Below are positions 7,676-15,638 of a DNA stretch of 23,888 nucleotides, in pieces. The translations under genes and the position numbers were made by a program. Source of the DNA: Cloacimonetes bacterium UBA3900 (GTDB taxonomy: Bacteria > Cloacimonadota > Cloacimonadia > Cloacimonadales > Cloacimonadaceae). A model generated the notes under the pieces. That model worked only from the letters and a program-made list of their open reading frames with translations. It did not search any database and had not been told where the DNA came from. Location: positions 3,453-27,340 of the forward strand of contig DGFM01000026.1 in NCBI GenBank assembly GCA_002391675.1, written 5' to 3'. Numbering within the stretch: position 1 is the stretch's first letter; each line of letters opens with the position of its first letter.

Positions 7676-8388
7676 AGATGAAAACGATAAAAGAAACAGA
7701 CCGAATTTTGGTGCTCACTGGTGCTGGAATCAGCGCCGAAAGCGGCATCCGCACCTTTAGAGCTTCCGATGGACTCTGGGAAGAACACCGCGTGGAAGAT
7801 GTGGCTTCTCCCCAGGGCTTTGCCCGTGACCCCCTTTTGGTGTGGAGATTTTATAAAGAACGCTACAAACAAGCTCTCTCAGTGGAGCCAAACCCCGCTC
7901 ACTATGCCCTGAAAAAGATGGAAGATGCGCTGGGCGACAGGTTTTGGCTCGTCACGCAGAACGTTGATGGCCTGCACACCAGAGCCGGAAACAAAAACGT
8001 GATCGAAATGCACGGCACGCTCAATACCGCCTGGTGCACACACTGCTCCAAACGCTTTCCCACCGAGGAAATCAACCTCGAGGCTGATTTGCCACCCTGC
8101 CCAAATTGTGGCAAGATGCTGAGGCCGGACATCGTGTGGTTTGGAGAAATCCCCTATCAACTGGACAGGATACAATCACTTTTGGACAGGACGACTGTGC
8201 TCATCGTGATCGGTACCAGCGGAAACGTGTATCCCGCAGCGGGATTTGTGATGCAGGCCAGATATCTGGGTGCACGCACCTTGAGCGTAAACCTCGATGC
8301 TCCTGAAAATAAGGGCTTCTTCAACGAGTTTTACCAGGGCAAAGCCGGAGAAATCCTGCCGCGCCTGGTGGATGAATGGCTTAAGTAG
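7672..8388 (+). CDS. cobB: NAD-dependent protein deacylase, class III sirtuin
   Basis: 238 residues from a GTG at 7672 overlapping the C25 stop; the ATG at 7678 (two codons later) is an equally good start. Sir2 motifs are complete: GAGISAESGI (17-26), TQNVDGLH, the catalytic His114 in EMHGT, and a zinc site of Cys122/Cys125 and Cys143/Cys146. WFGE and GTSGNVYPAAGF complete the NAD pocket. Tyr61 and Arg64 (FYKERY) match the Tyr-x-x-Arg pair that in SIRT5 and CobB binds succinyl or malonyl groups, so removal of acidic acyl groups as well as acetyl is likely. It is an NAD-consuming cytoplasmic enzyme. It has no evident link to the peptidase other than cotranscription. Confidence 0.93.
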   Translation: MKMKTIKETDRILVLTGAGISAESGIRTFRASDGLWEEHRVEDVASPQGFARDPLLVWRFYKERYKQALSVEPNPAHYALKKMEDALGDRFWLVTQNVDGLHTRAGNKNVIEMHGTLNTAWCTHCSKRFPTEEINLEADLPPCPNCGKMLRPDIVWFGEIPYQLDRIQSLLDRTTVLIVIGTSGNVYPAAGFVMQARYLGARTLSVNLDAPENKGFFNEFYQGKAGEILPRLVDEWLK

Positions 8389-8519
8389 CAGCAATCTAAA
8401 GAAGATTTTAGGAGTTTGTAAAAGCAGAAGCAGCTTCTGCGGGGCACCCTGTATCCAAATATAGATAGCGGGTGTGCCCAAGCCTCTTCCAAATAATAAT
8501 TTCCTCTTGCTTTCGGCTC

Positions 8520-8552
8520 AAAATTCCATGCAGTTCTCGGGGAATTTTTCCA
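8520..8552 (+). terminator. Possible terminator after the sirtuin gene
   Basis: AAAATTCC (8520-8527) pairs perfectly with GGAATTTT (8541-8548) around a 13-base loop and ends in a short T-rich run. The stem is A/T-rich and the loop large, so termination would be weak. The run of A on the other arm would allow it to work from either side. Rho-dependent termination is a plausible alternative. Confidence 0.3.
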
Positions 8553-8570
8553 TTTATTATTGAAAAAGTC

Positions 8571-8599
8571 TTGACGAAAAACGCCGATTCCTCATCATA
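8571..8599 (+). promoter_or_regulatory. Candidate -35/-10 region for iorAB
   Basis: TTGACG at 8571-8576, a 5-of-6 match to the -35 consensus, is followed 17 bases later by ATCATA (8594-8599), which is a poor -10. The surrounding 12 bases CTTGACGAAAAA are repeated exactly on the reverse strand before the methyltransferase operon, which supports a shared function. The leader to the iorA ATG would be about 110 bases and include the hairpin at 8586-8606 or begin just inside it. Confidence 0.3.
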
Positions 8600-8701
8600 G
8601 GGAATCTTTGCTAAAAAGTATATTGGTAAAGTGTTTGCAGGTTTGACCCTCCCACGCTTTGCCGGATCCGTTACTTATCGACATACAATAAAAATAATAA
8701 T

Positions 8702-8708
8702 AGAGGAG
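8702..8708 (+). promoter_or_regulatory. Ribosome binding site of iorA
   Basis: AGAGGAG lies 7 bases before the ATG at 8716 and supports that start. It sits within an A/T-rich leader with little secondary structure. Confidence 0.7.
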
Positions 8709-8715
8709 TAACTAT

Positions 8716-10323
8716 ATGGAAACATTGATGTTACTTGGCGACGAAGCATTGGCGCAAGGTGCGCTCGATGCCGGAATCTCCGGATTCTACGCCTATCCCG
8801 GCACTCCATCCACGGAGATCGTGGAGTATGCTCAGATGAGCAAACAAGCAAAAGAAAATAAGGTCCACACCTTATGGAGTTCCAACGAAAAGACTGCTAT
8901 GGAAAGCGCCATCGGTATGAGCTATGCCGGCAAACGTGCCATGGTTACCATGAAGCATGTGGGCCTGAACGTATCTGCTGATCCCTTTATGAACTCGGCT
9001 TTTACGGGAGCCAACGGCGGCCTGATCGTCACCGTTGCAGACGACCCCTCCATGCACTCATCCCAAAATGAGCAGGATTCCCGTTTTTATGGCAAATTTG
9101 CCATGATTCCCATCTTGGAGCCTTCAAATCAACAGGAATGCTACGATATGGCTTTCTGGGGATTTGAGCTTTCTGAGAAGTATAATATCCCGGTGCTGCT
9201 CAGGCTCACCACCAGGCTGTCCCACTCCCGTAGCGGCGTGAAGAGACGCAACCCCCTGCCTCAAAACAGCCTGAATAAGCCGGACGATCTGTTCCAGTTT
9301 ATGCTGCTGCCCGCAATCGCCAGAAAGAAGTATAAACACCTGATCGGCCTGCAGGAGAAGTTTGTAGAGGAATCCGTGAATTCTCCTTACAATATCTTTG
9401 ATCTCGATGCCAAGGATACCAGCCTGGGTATCATCGCCACCGGCTTGGCTTACAACTATCTCAAGGAAGTGTATGGGAATCAGCCCATCCCGCATCCTGT
9501 GATCAAAATTGGCCAATACCCGCTCCCCAGAGAGCAGATCACACAGCTTTATGATATGTGCGACAGCATTCTGGTGCTGGAAGAAGGTATGCCCTTGGTG
9601 GAAGAGCTGATCATTGGCCTGAAACACAAAGGTGCAAAGCCCGTAAAAGGCAGACTGGACGGCACTATCGACCGTGATGGCGAACTGAATCCCAACAAAG
9701 TGGCGCGTGCCCTGGGCATGAAAGACACCTTCGGTAAAGCAATGCCGGAAGTGGTGGCTCCCAGACCGCCCGCACTGTGTATGGGTTGCCCTCATACGGA
9801 TAGCTTCAAAGCTCTCACCGAAGCGATGGAGCCCTACGGCAGAGGCCATGTTTTCGGCGATATCGGCTGCTACACGCTCGGCTTCATGCCGCCTCACAAC
9901 GCAATCAACGCCTGCGTGGATATGGGCGCCAGCATCACCATGGCCAAAGGAGCCGCTGATGCGGGCTTGTTCCCCTCCATCGCCGTGATCGGAGACTCTA
10001 CCTTCAACCACTCCGGTATGACAGGGCTCGCCGATTGCGTGTATGAAAACACCAATATAGTGATCGTTATTTTGGACAACCGTACCACCGGTATGACCGG
10101 CGGTCAGGACTATACAGTTTTTGGCAAGCTGGAAGAAATCTGCAAAGGCTTGGGAGTGCATCCGGACCACATCCGCACCTTTGTGCCGCTACCCAAAAAC
10201 TATGATGAAATGGTGAAAATCTACAAAGAAGAGATCGCCTATGAAGGCGTTTCTGTGATCATTCCCGTGCGTGAATGTATACAAACTCTCAAAAAGAAAA
10301 ACAAGAAGGAGGCAGCAAAATGA
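8716..10323 (+). CDS. iorA: Indolepyruvate:ferredoxin oxidoreductase alpha subunit without the C-terminal ferredoxin domain
   Basis: 535 residues. With IorB it should oxidatively decarboxylate aryl-2-oxoacids such as indolepyruvate to acyl-CoA, reducing ferredoxin, as in fermentation of aromatic amino acids. The N-terminal pyrimidine-binding domain opens with LLGDEALAQGALDAG and YPGTPSTEIVE. The TPP domain has CMGCPHTDSF (Cys355/Cys358), GDIGCYTLG and the GDSTFNHSGMTGL...LDNRTTGMTGGQ thiamine motif. Characterised IorA proteins run to about 600-650 residues and end in a domain holding two [4Fe-4S] clusters. Here the protein stops at RECIQTLKKKNKKEAAK and no CxxCxxC motif exists. The truncation is not a recent frameshift: the end overlaps iorB by 4 bases and carries the iorB ribosome binding site. 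Another ferredoxin subunit must supply electrons, or the electron path differs. Confidence 0.9.
   Translation: METLMLLGDEALAQGALDAGISGFYAYPGTPSTEIVEYAQMSKQAKENKVHTLWSSNEKTAMESAIGMSYAGKRAMVTMKHVGLNVSADPFMNSAFTGANGGLIVTVADDPSMHSSQNEQDSRFYGKFAMIPILEPSNQQECYDMAFWGFELSEKYNIPVLLRLTTRLSHSRSGVKRRNPLPQNSLNKPDDLFQFMLLPAIARKKYKHLIGLQEKFVEESVNSPYNIFDLDAKDTSLGIIATGLAYNYLKEVYGNQPIPHPVIKIGQYPLPREQITQLYDMCDSILVLEEGMPLVEELIIGLKHKGAKPVKGRLDGTIDRDGELNPNKVARALGMKDTFGKAMPEVVAPRPPALCMGCPHTDSFKALTEAMEPYGRGHVFGDIGCYTLGFMPPHNAINACVDMGASITMAKGAADAGLFPSIAVIGDSTFNHSGMTGLADCVYENTNIVIVILDNRTTGMTGGQDYTVFGKLEEICKGLGVHPDHIRTFVPLPKNYDEMVKIYKEEIAYEGVSVIIPVRECIQTLKKKNKKEAAK
10308..10319 (+). promoter_or_regulatory. Ribosome binding site fixing the iorB start
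   Basis: AAGGAGG lies 7 bases before the ATG at 10320, inside the last codons of iorA. This near-perfect Shine-Dalgarno, with the ATGA overlap, marks 10320 as the iorB start rather than any of the in-frame upstream codons from 10275. Confidence 0.85.
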
Positions 10324-10889
10324 AGAAAGACATAATTCTTGCCGGCGTGGGAGGACAAGGGATCCTCACCATCGCAGCCATCCTGGGCAACGCTGCCATC
10401 AGTCGCGGCTGGTATCTCAAACAAGCAGAAGTGCACGGAATGAGCCAACGCGGTGGCGACGTCCAAAGCCATCTGCGCCTCTCTGAGAAGCCCATCTGGA
10501 GCGACCTCATCCCCTTTGGCCAAGCAGACATGATCCTCAGCGTGGAGCCCATGGAAGCACTGCGCTACCTGCCCTTCCTCTCAGATGATGGCTGGATCAT
10601 CACCAATAAAACACCCTTCAAAAACATCCCCAATTACCCGGATGTGGACGCTATCTACAAAGAAATAACCGGTTACGAAAAACACGTTCTTATCGATGGA
10701 GACGCAATTGCCAAGGAAATCAATGCCCCCAGAAGCATGAACGTTGTGATCCTGGGCGCCGCTATCGATAAAATCGGCTTTAGCCAGCAAGAGATCGAAG
10801 CAGCTATCAAAACCACCTTTGCGGGCAGAGGTGACAAGATAGTGGAAGATAACTTCCGGGCCTTGCAAGCCGGTATAAACGCAAAATAG
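10320..10889 (+). CDS. iorB: Indolepyruvate:ferredoxin oxidoreductase beta subunit
   Basis: 189 residues, the usual IorB size, from the ATG that overlaps the iorA stop by 4 bases (ATGA). It is the gamma domain of the 2-oxoacid oxidoreductase family: DIILAGVGGQGILTIAAILG at the N-terminus, KQAEVHGMSQRGGDVQSHLR, then DMILSVEPMEALRYL. The family binds CoA or assists catalysis with the TPP subunit. It begins after a strong AAGGAGG, so translation is coupled to iorA and the subunits should be made in equal amounts. An intrinsic terminator follows 25 bases downstream, so iorA-iorB form a two-gene operon. It carries no iron-sulfur motif, so it does not compensate for the domain missing from IorA. 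Confidence 0.93.
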   Translation: MKKDIILAGVGGQGILTIAAILGNAAISRGWYLKQAEVHGMSQRGGDVQSHLRLSEKPIWSDLIPFGQADMILSVEPMEALRYLPFLSDDGWIITNKTPFKNIPNYPDVDAIYKEITGYEKHVLIDGDAIAKEINAPRSMNVVILGAAIDKIGFSQQEIEAAIKTTFAGRGDKIVEDNFRALQAGINAK

Positions 10890-10913
10890 ATCTAAGCTAA
10901 GATACCTCTAAAT

Positions 10914-10947
10914 GGAATGAGCCTGTTTTGGGGCTCATTCCTTTTTT
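10914..10947 (+). terminator. Intrinsic terminator of iorAB
   Basis: GGAATGAGCC (10914-10923) pairs perfectly with GGCTCATTCC (10932-10941) around an 8-base loop and is followed by six T residues. It is the clearest terminator in the window and separates iorAB from the aspartate kinase operon. Confidence 0.93.
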
Positions 10948-10960
10948 GTGTACAAAAGCA

Positions 10961-10986
10961 TTGACAGGTAGAGGCATCTACATTTC
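10961..10986 (+). promoter_or_regulatory. TTGACA element and hairpin just before the aspartate kinase gene
   Basis: A perfect TTGACA (10961-10966) is followed by a small inverted repeat GTAGA-GGCA-TCTAC (10968-10981). No -10 at normal spacing is seen: TACATT at 10979-10984 is only 12 bases away. The kinase ATG at 10997 follows closely and has no Shine-Dalgarno, so the mRNA may have a very short leader if this is the promoter. Weakly supported. Confidence 0.25.
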
Positions 10987-10996
10987 TTTGAAATTC

Positions 10997-12163
10997 ATGG
11001 CTAAAATTGTAATGAAATTTGGTGGTTCTTCCGTGGGAAGCATCGATCTCATCAAGAGCATTGCCGCCAAGATCGCCGCCTCAAAGGCTGAAGATGACCG
11101 TCTGATCCTGGTGGTGAGCGCTATGGCAAAGACTACTGATGAGCTGTGGAATATGGCTCATATGGTCTCCGAGCGCCCAAGTAGACGCGAGATGGATATG
11201 CTGCTCACCGCTGGAGAACGTATCACAATGAGTTTGATGAGCTTTGCGTTGCAGGAGCATGGGCTGAGCTCTATCTCCTTTACGGGCTCGCAAAGCGGCA
11301 TCATCACAGATAACCAACACGGCAATGCGCGCATCCAAAACGTGAATGCCTTCCGCATCGAAGAAGAGCTGGATAAAGGTAAGATCGTGATAGTGGCAGG
11401 CTTCCAGGGTGTTTCTGGAGAAAAGGAAATCACCACCCTGGGACGTGGAGGCTCGGATACATCAGCGGTGGCTTTGGCTTGTTTTACCAAGGCAGACCGC
11501 TGCGAAATCTACACAAACGTAGACGGCATCTATAGCGCCGATCCATCAGTGGTGCCGGATGCCATACTGCTTTCTGAAATAGATTATGACAGTATGCTCG
11601 CCCTGGCCTATGGAGGCTCCAAGGTCATGCATCCCAGAGCGGTGGAATTTGCACTCAAATACGAGATTCCGGTGAGCATAAAATCTTCCTTCAGCTTCAA
11701 TGAAGGCACTTTGATGACAAAATTGAGGGGAAAAACAATGGAAAATAGAGTGATAGACGCAATCGCCCATAAAGAGGGCTTGATCCGCTATATCCTTTCT
11801 ACAAAGGATAAGCTGAATGAGCTGCTGGATATAGGCAGCATCGAGATTTTCAGGTATTATATGGAGGGCGGCAGCTTGGAACTGATCATAGAAGCCAAGT
11901 ATGAAAGCGAGATGGATTACCTCCTGCAGGATAGCGGGATAAAGCCACTTTCCAAGGAAGCAAATTGGGGATTTGTCATCCCCGTGGGACTGGGCATCAA
12001 CCTCGACCCCGTCTTTCTGGCACGTATACTCAAGCTCTGCGAAGGCAAGGCAATCCAGCGAATCAGCCACACGGAGCGCAGCATCGAGATCATGCTTCCC
12101 AGCGATCAGGTGAAAGATTGCGTTGCCCTCTTGCATAAAGAACTTTTGGGAGACAGCAAATGA
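10997..12163 (+). CDS. Aspartate kinase, monofunctional, with divergent ACT region
   Basis: 388 residues from the ATG at 10997 (MAKIVMKFGGSSVGS); in-frame codons back to 10928 overlap the terminator and are excluded. It phosphorylates aspartate, the first step to lysine, threonine and methionine. The kinase domain has KFGGSSVGS, TAGERI, FTGSQSGI, TLGRGGSDTSAVALA, TNVDGIYSADP and GSKVMHPRAVEFA. The C-terminal 140 residues (about 248-388) should be two ACT domains but match the family poorly: the usual GVAAKIF and INI-type segments appear only as DPVFLARILKL and ISHTERSIEIMLPSDQV. Feedback control may therefore differ. It overlaps metG by 4 bases (ATGA). No good ribosome binding site precedes it. 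It follows the iorAB terminator directly. Confidence 0.93.
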   Translation: MAKIVMKFGGSSVGSIDLIKSIAAKIAASKAEDDRLILVVSAMAKTTDELWNMAHMVSERPSRREMDMLLTAGERITMSLMSFALQEHGLSSISFTGSQSGIITDNQHGNARIQNVNAFRIEEELDKGKIVIVAGFQGVSGEKEITTLGRGGSDTSAVALACFTKADRCEIYTNVDGIYSADPSVVPDAILLSEIDYDSMLALAYGGSKVMHPRAVEFALKYEIPVSIKSSFSFNEGTLMTKLRGKTMENRVIDAIAHKEGLIRYILSTKDKLNELLDIGSIEIFRYYMEGGSLELIIEAKYESEMDYLLQDSGIKPLSKEANWGFVIPVGLGINLDPVFLARILKLCEGKAIQRISHTERSIEIMLPSDQVKDCVALLHKELLGDSK

Positions 12164-14172
12164 AGTATTTAGTTACCAGCGCCCTTCCCTATGCCAATGG
12201 AAGACTGCACGTAGGCCATGTGGCGGGGGCTTACCTGCCGGCGGATATCTTTGTGAGATGGCTGCGCCTGCACAATGAAGATGTAATCTATATCTGCGGT
12301 ACAGACGAGCATGGCACGCCCATCTCCATCAGCGCAGATAAGGAAGGCGTGAGCCCCGAGGTGATCGTGGAGCGCTTTCATAAAAAGATCAAAGACGCCT
12401 TTGACGCTCTGGACATCCGCTTCGATAACTTCTCAGGAACCGCAAGAGCACCACATCACAAGACCTCCCAGGCCTTCTTCCTGGCTCTTCACGAGAAAGG
12501 ACACATCAAGGTGAGGCACACACAACAGTTTTATTGCGAGCATGATAAGCGCTATTTGCCGGATAGATACGTGGAGGGCGTCTGCCCCAGCTGCGGTGCC
12601 AGTGGAGCACGTGGCGATCAGTGTGACTCCTGTGGTGCGGCTTACGACACCATCACCCTCAAAGAGCCCAAGTGCAAGATTTGCGGCAATATGCCCATCG
12701 TCAAAGATACAAAGCACTGGTTTCTGCAGCTGAATGACTTCAAAGACCAGCTTGCAGCCTGGATTTCCACCAAGGACTATTGGAAAGAAAACGTGCGCAA
12801 CTTCATGCTCAATCTCCTGGAGCAAGGGCTGATAGAGCGCAGCATCACCCGAGACCTCAGCTGGGGAGTTCCCGTTCCCCTCGAAGATGCTGAAGGTAAG
12901 GTGCTTTACGTGTGGTTTGATGCGCCTATCGGCTATATCTCATCCACGGTGGAATGGGCTGAACGTATCGGCAATCCGGAGCGCTGGAAAGACTATTGGC
13001 TCTCCCAAGATACGCGCATGATCCACTTTATCGGCAAAGATAACATCATCTTTCATGCCCTCATCTGGCCCGCAATGCTGATGGGGCAAGACCTGAATTA
13101 CTGCCTGCCGCACGATATTCCCGCCAATGAATTCATGAATCTGGAAGGACAAAAGATCTCCACCAGCCGCAATTGGGCCATCTGGGTAGACGAGTTTACG
13201 GCCGACTTCCCGGGCGATTATCTGCGCTATTATCTCGCCGTCAATGCCCCGGAAAAGGGAGATAGTGACTTCTCACTCAAGGACTTCCAGGCAAGGATCA
13301 ACAACGAGCTCAACAACGTTTTGGGCAACCTCGCCAATAGAGTCTTTGCCTTCACGATGAAGAACTTTGAGGGCGTGATCCCTGCCGTGAGCCTCAGCGA
13401 AAGCTCTGCCGCTGTGATGCAGGAAGCGCGTGAGCTGATGCAGCAGATAGATGACGGCTACCGTGAGTATCAGGTGAAGAAGAATACCCGCCTGATCATG
13501 GATATAGCCCGCTTGGGAAACCGCTATTTTGATGAGCGCAAGCCCTGGGCCATGATCAAAGAAGACCGGGCGCACGTGGCGGAAACGCTGAGGGTATGCG
13601 CCGATCTGCTTGCTTATATCAGCATTGCCATGACGCCTATCATGCCCTCCAGTATGCAGACACTCAGAGCTATGCTTGGTTTGGATGCCGGGCTCAGCTG
13701 GGATAGCGCACTGATCGACAGCAACCAGAGCTACAACCTCAAGGATACCCGCGCCCTCTTTAGAAAGGTAAGTGATGAGGAGATAGAGGCACAACTGCAG
13801 AAACTGGGCAGCCCGGAAGAGGAAAAGGTGCAGACCGAGCCCTTGAAGGACCTTGTTTCCTATGACGATTTTGCCAAGCTGGACATCCGTGTGGCTACCA
13901 TCCTGGAAGCGAAAAGGGTGCCCAAGACGGATAAGCTCCTGCATCTCAAGGTAGATATCGGCAGTGAGCAAAGAGAGCTCGTAGCTGGCATTGCCGTGGT
14001 GTATGAGCCGGAATCCCTGATCGGCAAACAAGTGGCCATGCTCGTGAATCTGGAACCCAAGAAGATCAGAGGCGTACAATCTCAAGGTATGATCCTTGCG
14101 GTAAACACAGCGGATTCCCTGAGCCTGCTCAGCCCTGAGAAGCCCTGCCCTCCTGGCTCCACCATCAGATAG
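12160..14172 (+). CDS. metG: Methionyl-tRNA synthetase with C-terminal tRNA-binding domain
   Basis: 670 residues, similar to the 677-residue E. coli enzyme. It charges tRNA-Met. The HIGH signature is HVGH (17-20) and the KMSKS loop is KISTS (332-336). A zinc knuckle follows the C-x2-C-x9-C-x2-C pattern (Cys142, 145, 155, 158), with an additional CKIC (172-175). The anticodon-binding helical domain carries NNVLGNLANRV. The C-terminal EMAP-II/Arc1p-like domain (about 566-670) has YDDFAKLDIRVATI and GVQSQGMILA and promotes dimerisation and tRNA binding. The start overlaps the aspartate kinase stop (ATGA) with GGGAG upstream. Coupling to aspartate kinase is notable because that enzyme feeds methionine synthesis, though a functional link is only inferred. 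Confidence 0.97.
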   Translation: MKYLVTSALPYANGRLHVGHVAGAYLPADIFVRWLRLHNEDVIYICGTDEHGTPISISADKEGVSPEVIVERFHKKIKDAFDALDIRFDNFSGTARAPHHKTSQAFFLALHEKGHIKVRHTQQFYCEHDKRYLPDRYVEGVCPSCGASGARGDQCDSCGAAYDTITLKEPKCKICGNMPIVKDTKHWFLQLNDFKDQLAAWISTKDYWKENVRNFMLNLLEQGLIERSITRDLSWGVPVPLEDAEGKVLYVWFDAPIGYISSTVEWAERIGNPERWKDYWLSQDTRMIHFIGKDNIIFHALIWPAMLMGQDLNYCLPHDIPANEFMNLEGQKISTSRNWAIWVDEFTADFPGDYLRYYLAVNAPEKGDSDFSLKDFQARINNELNNVLGNLANRVFAFTMKNFEGVIPAVSLSESSAAVMQEARELMQQIDDGYREYQVKKNTRLIMDIARLGNRYFDERKPWAMIKEDRAHVAETLRVCADLLAYISIAMTPIMPSSMQTLRAMLGLDAGLSWDSALIDSNQSYNLKDTRALFRKVSDEEIEAQLQKLGSPEEEKVQTEPLKDLVSYDDFAKLDIRVATILEAKRVPKTDKLLHLKVDIGSEQRELVAGIAVVYEPESLIGKQVAMLVNLEPKKIRGVQSQGMILAVNTADSLSLLSPEKPCPPGSTIR

Positions 14173-14174
14173 AT

Positions 14175-15638
14175 ATGCAGAAGAAACTCTTGCTTTGGCT
14201 GTTGCTTGCCCTGCTTCTATTGCCCTTAACTGCCGCAGAGATAAAGGATAACACCCTCTACCTGGAGGTGCTGCTATCCGAGGGAAAGAGCCTCAATATC
14301 AAAAGCAGGGATTCCAATCCCGCCCTGCTTACCATCAAGGAGGTAAATTCCCCTATAGAGCGGCAGATTCAAGGCAACAGCTTCAGCATCTCCTTCATGA
14401 ATAGGGACAAGCTGCCCTTTTGGGGCTTTCTAAACTGTATCGAGCCCATTGGAATACACACCATGGACGAGGAGAATGTGATCCGGCAAACCATTGTGTG
14501 GGAAGACGGTAAGCTCAGGCTGAAGAACGAGAGGATGGTCTTTGAGCCTATTTCCTTTGGAAACCGGGATGAAGCCCTGCTCTATGCCTCAGAAACGGGC
14601 ATCCCTGCCCAGCAGATCCGCGCCATTCCCATGATCAACGCCACGGTGAAAATTTGCACCGGAGCTGATGACTACTACTTTGAGACGCCGCTGCACATCA
14701 AGAGCGAAAAGGACATCCAGGTGGGAGGCCTCAACCTGGGCTTTTGCGGCGAATTCATCCTCAAAGCCATGGGCGAAAAGCTGGTTCTTACCCAATACTT
14801 GAGCCTCGAAGACTATGTGGGAGGCGTGATCCAAAACGAGATCGGCTCCTCTGCCCCACTGGAAGCGCTCAAAACACAAGCGGTTGCCGCACGCACCCAC
14901 GCCATCAAGCTGCTGCTCTACAACCGCCATACTCCCGATGGCTACGACCTCTGCAACGGCACTCACTGCCAAGTGTATAAGGGGCAATATCTTTCCAACG
15001 CCAACATCCGCACCGCGGTAAGCGAGACTGCCGGAGAAGTGCTGACCTTGGATGGTCTGATCGCAGACGCCACCTACCACAGCTCCTGTGGCGGCAAGAC
15101 TGACTCTAGTGCCAACATCTGGAGAAGCACTCCCCTGGATCATCTGATGGGCGTGACCTGCATCTCGGATTGCGATAGCCTGGACCTCAGCACAGCCTCG
15201 GGTGCAAAAGCCTGGCTGAATACCTCTTTGAGCGACCCTGAAGCCTCCAGCTGGGAAAGAGCCACCCTAAACTGGAGCAGGCAGATTTCCCGCAGCAAGC
15301 TGGCCAAGAACTTAGGCTTGAAGAGCATCAGCAAGATCGAGGTCCTCAAGCGTGGCAATTCCGGACGCGTCATCCTGATGAAAATCACCGGCAATAAAAC
15401 CGTCACTTTAAACAGCGAATACAAGATCCGCCAAGTCTTTGGCAACCTTCCCTCCTCCTTCTTTTACATCACGTCCTTTGGCTCCACCATCAGCCTCAAA
15501 GGCAAAGGCTCAGGACACGGAGTGGGTATGTGCCAAGTGGGCGCACTCAGATTGGCCAGAAACGGCTGGCAATACCCTCAAATCTTAGAGAAATACTACC
15601 CCGGCACCACGATCAGCCGGGATTGGATAGAGCAATGA
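14175..15638 (+). CDS. Exported SpoIID/LytB domain protein
   Basis: 487 residues beginning two bases after metG. A signal peptide (about 1-21, LLLWLLLALLLLPLTAAE) indicates export. The SpoIID domain spans about 205-480: DYVGGVIQNEIGSSAPLEALK with the presumed catalytic Glu222, TQAVAARTHA, a Cys/His cluster in DLCNGTHCQVY, SSCGGKTD, and the hallmark SGHGVGMCQVGA (His448). In Bacillus and Clostridium SpoIID is a lytic transglycosylase acting on denuded glycans during engulfment; LytB is an amidase enhancer. Nothing nearby suggests sporulation, so a wall-remodelling role in the periplasm is likelier. The N-terminal 200 residues are unassigned. The C-terminus overlaps hslO by 4 bases. Confidence 0.9.
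   Translation: MQKKLLLWLLLALLLLPLTAAEIKDNTLYLEVLLSEGKSLNIKSRDSNPALLTIKEVNSPIERQIQGNSFSISFMNRDKLPFWGFLNCIEPIGIHTMDEENVIRQTIVWEDGKLRLKNERMVFEPISFGNRDEALLYASETGIPAQQIRAIPMINATVKICTGADDYYFETPLHIKSEKDIQVGGLNLGFCGEFILKAMGEKLVLTQYLSLEDYVGGVIQNEIGSSAPLEALKTQAVAARTHAIKLLLYNRHTPDGYDLCNGTHCQVYKGQYLSNANIRTAVSETAGEVLTLDGLIADATYHSSCGGKTDSSANIWRSTPLDHLMGVTCISDCDSLDLSTASGAKAWLNTSLSDPEASSWERATLNWSRQISRSKLAKNLGLKSISKIEVLKRGNSGRVILMKITGNKTVTLNSEYKIRQVFGNLPSSFFYITSFGSTISLKGKGSGHGVGMCQVGALRLARNGWQYPQILEKYYPGTTISRDWIEQ

Larger units (their letters stand above)
8389..8715. other. Hairpin-rich intergenic region before iorA
   Basis: 327 bases with no gene. A perfect 7-bp, 3-base-loop hairpin (8424-8440, GCAGAAG/CTTCTGC) is followed by an imperfect long inverted repeat (GGGCACCC at 8442-8449 with GGGTGTGCCC at 8470-8479). 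Next is an AT-rich inverted repeat (8520-8548), then CTTGACGAAAAA (8570-8581) and a 6-bp hairpin (8586-8606). The last 30 bases are A/T-rich and lead into the iorA ribosome binding site. The region probably holds the end of the peptidase-sirtuin transcript and the iorAB promoter. Confidence 0.6.

Noticed and set aside
8641..8680. Possible third, diverged copy of the dispersed repeat before iorA
   Set aside because: It shares only short pieces (TGACC, CCTCCC, CGTTA) and needs several gaps to align; this is not better than chance.
9124..10170. 348-codon reverse-strand open frame
   Set aside because: Antisense shadow of iorA, which has intact thiamine and oxidoreductase motifs.
14175..15638. 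SpoIID-domain protein as evidence of a spore-forming organism
   Set aside because: SpoIID/LytB domains occur in many non-sporulating lineages and no other sporulation gene is present.
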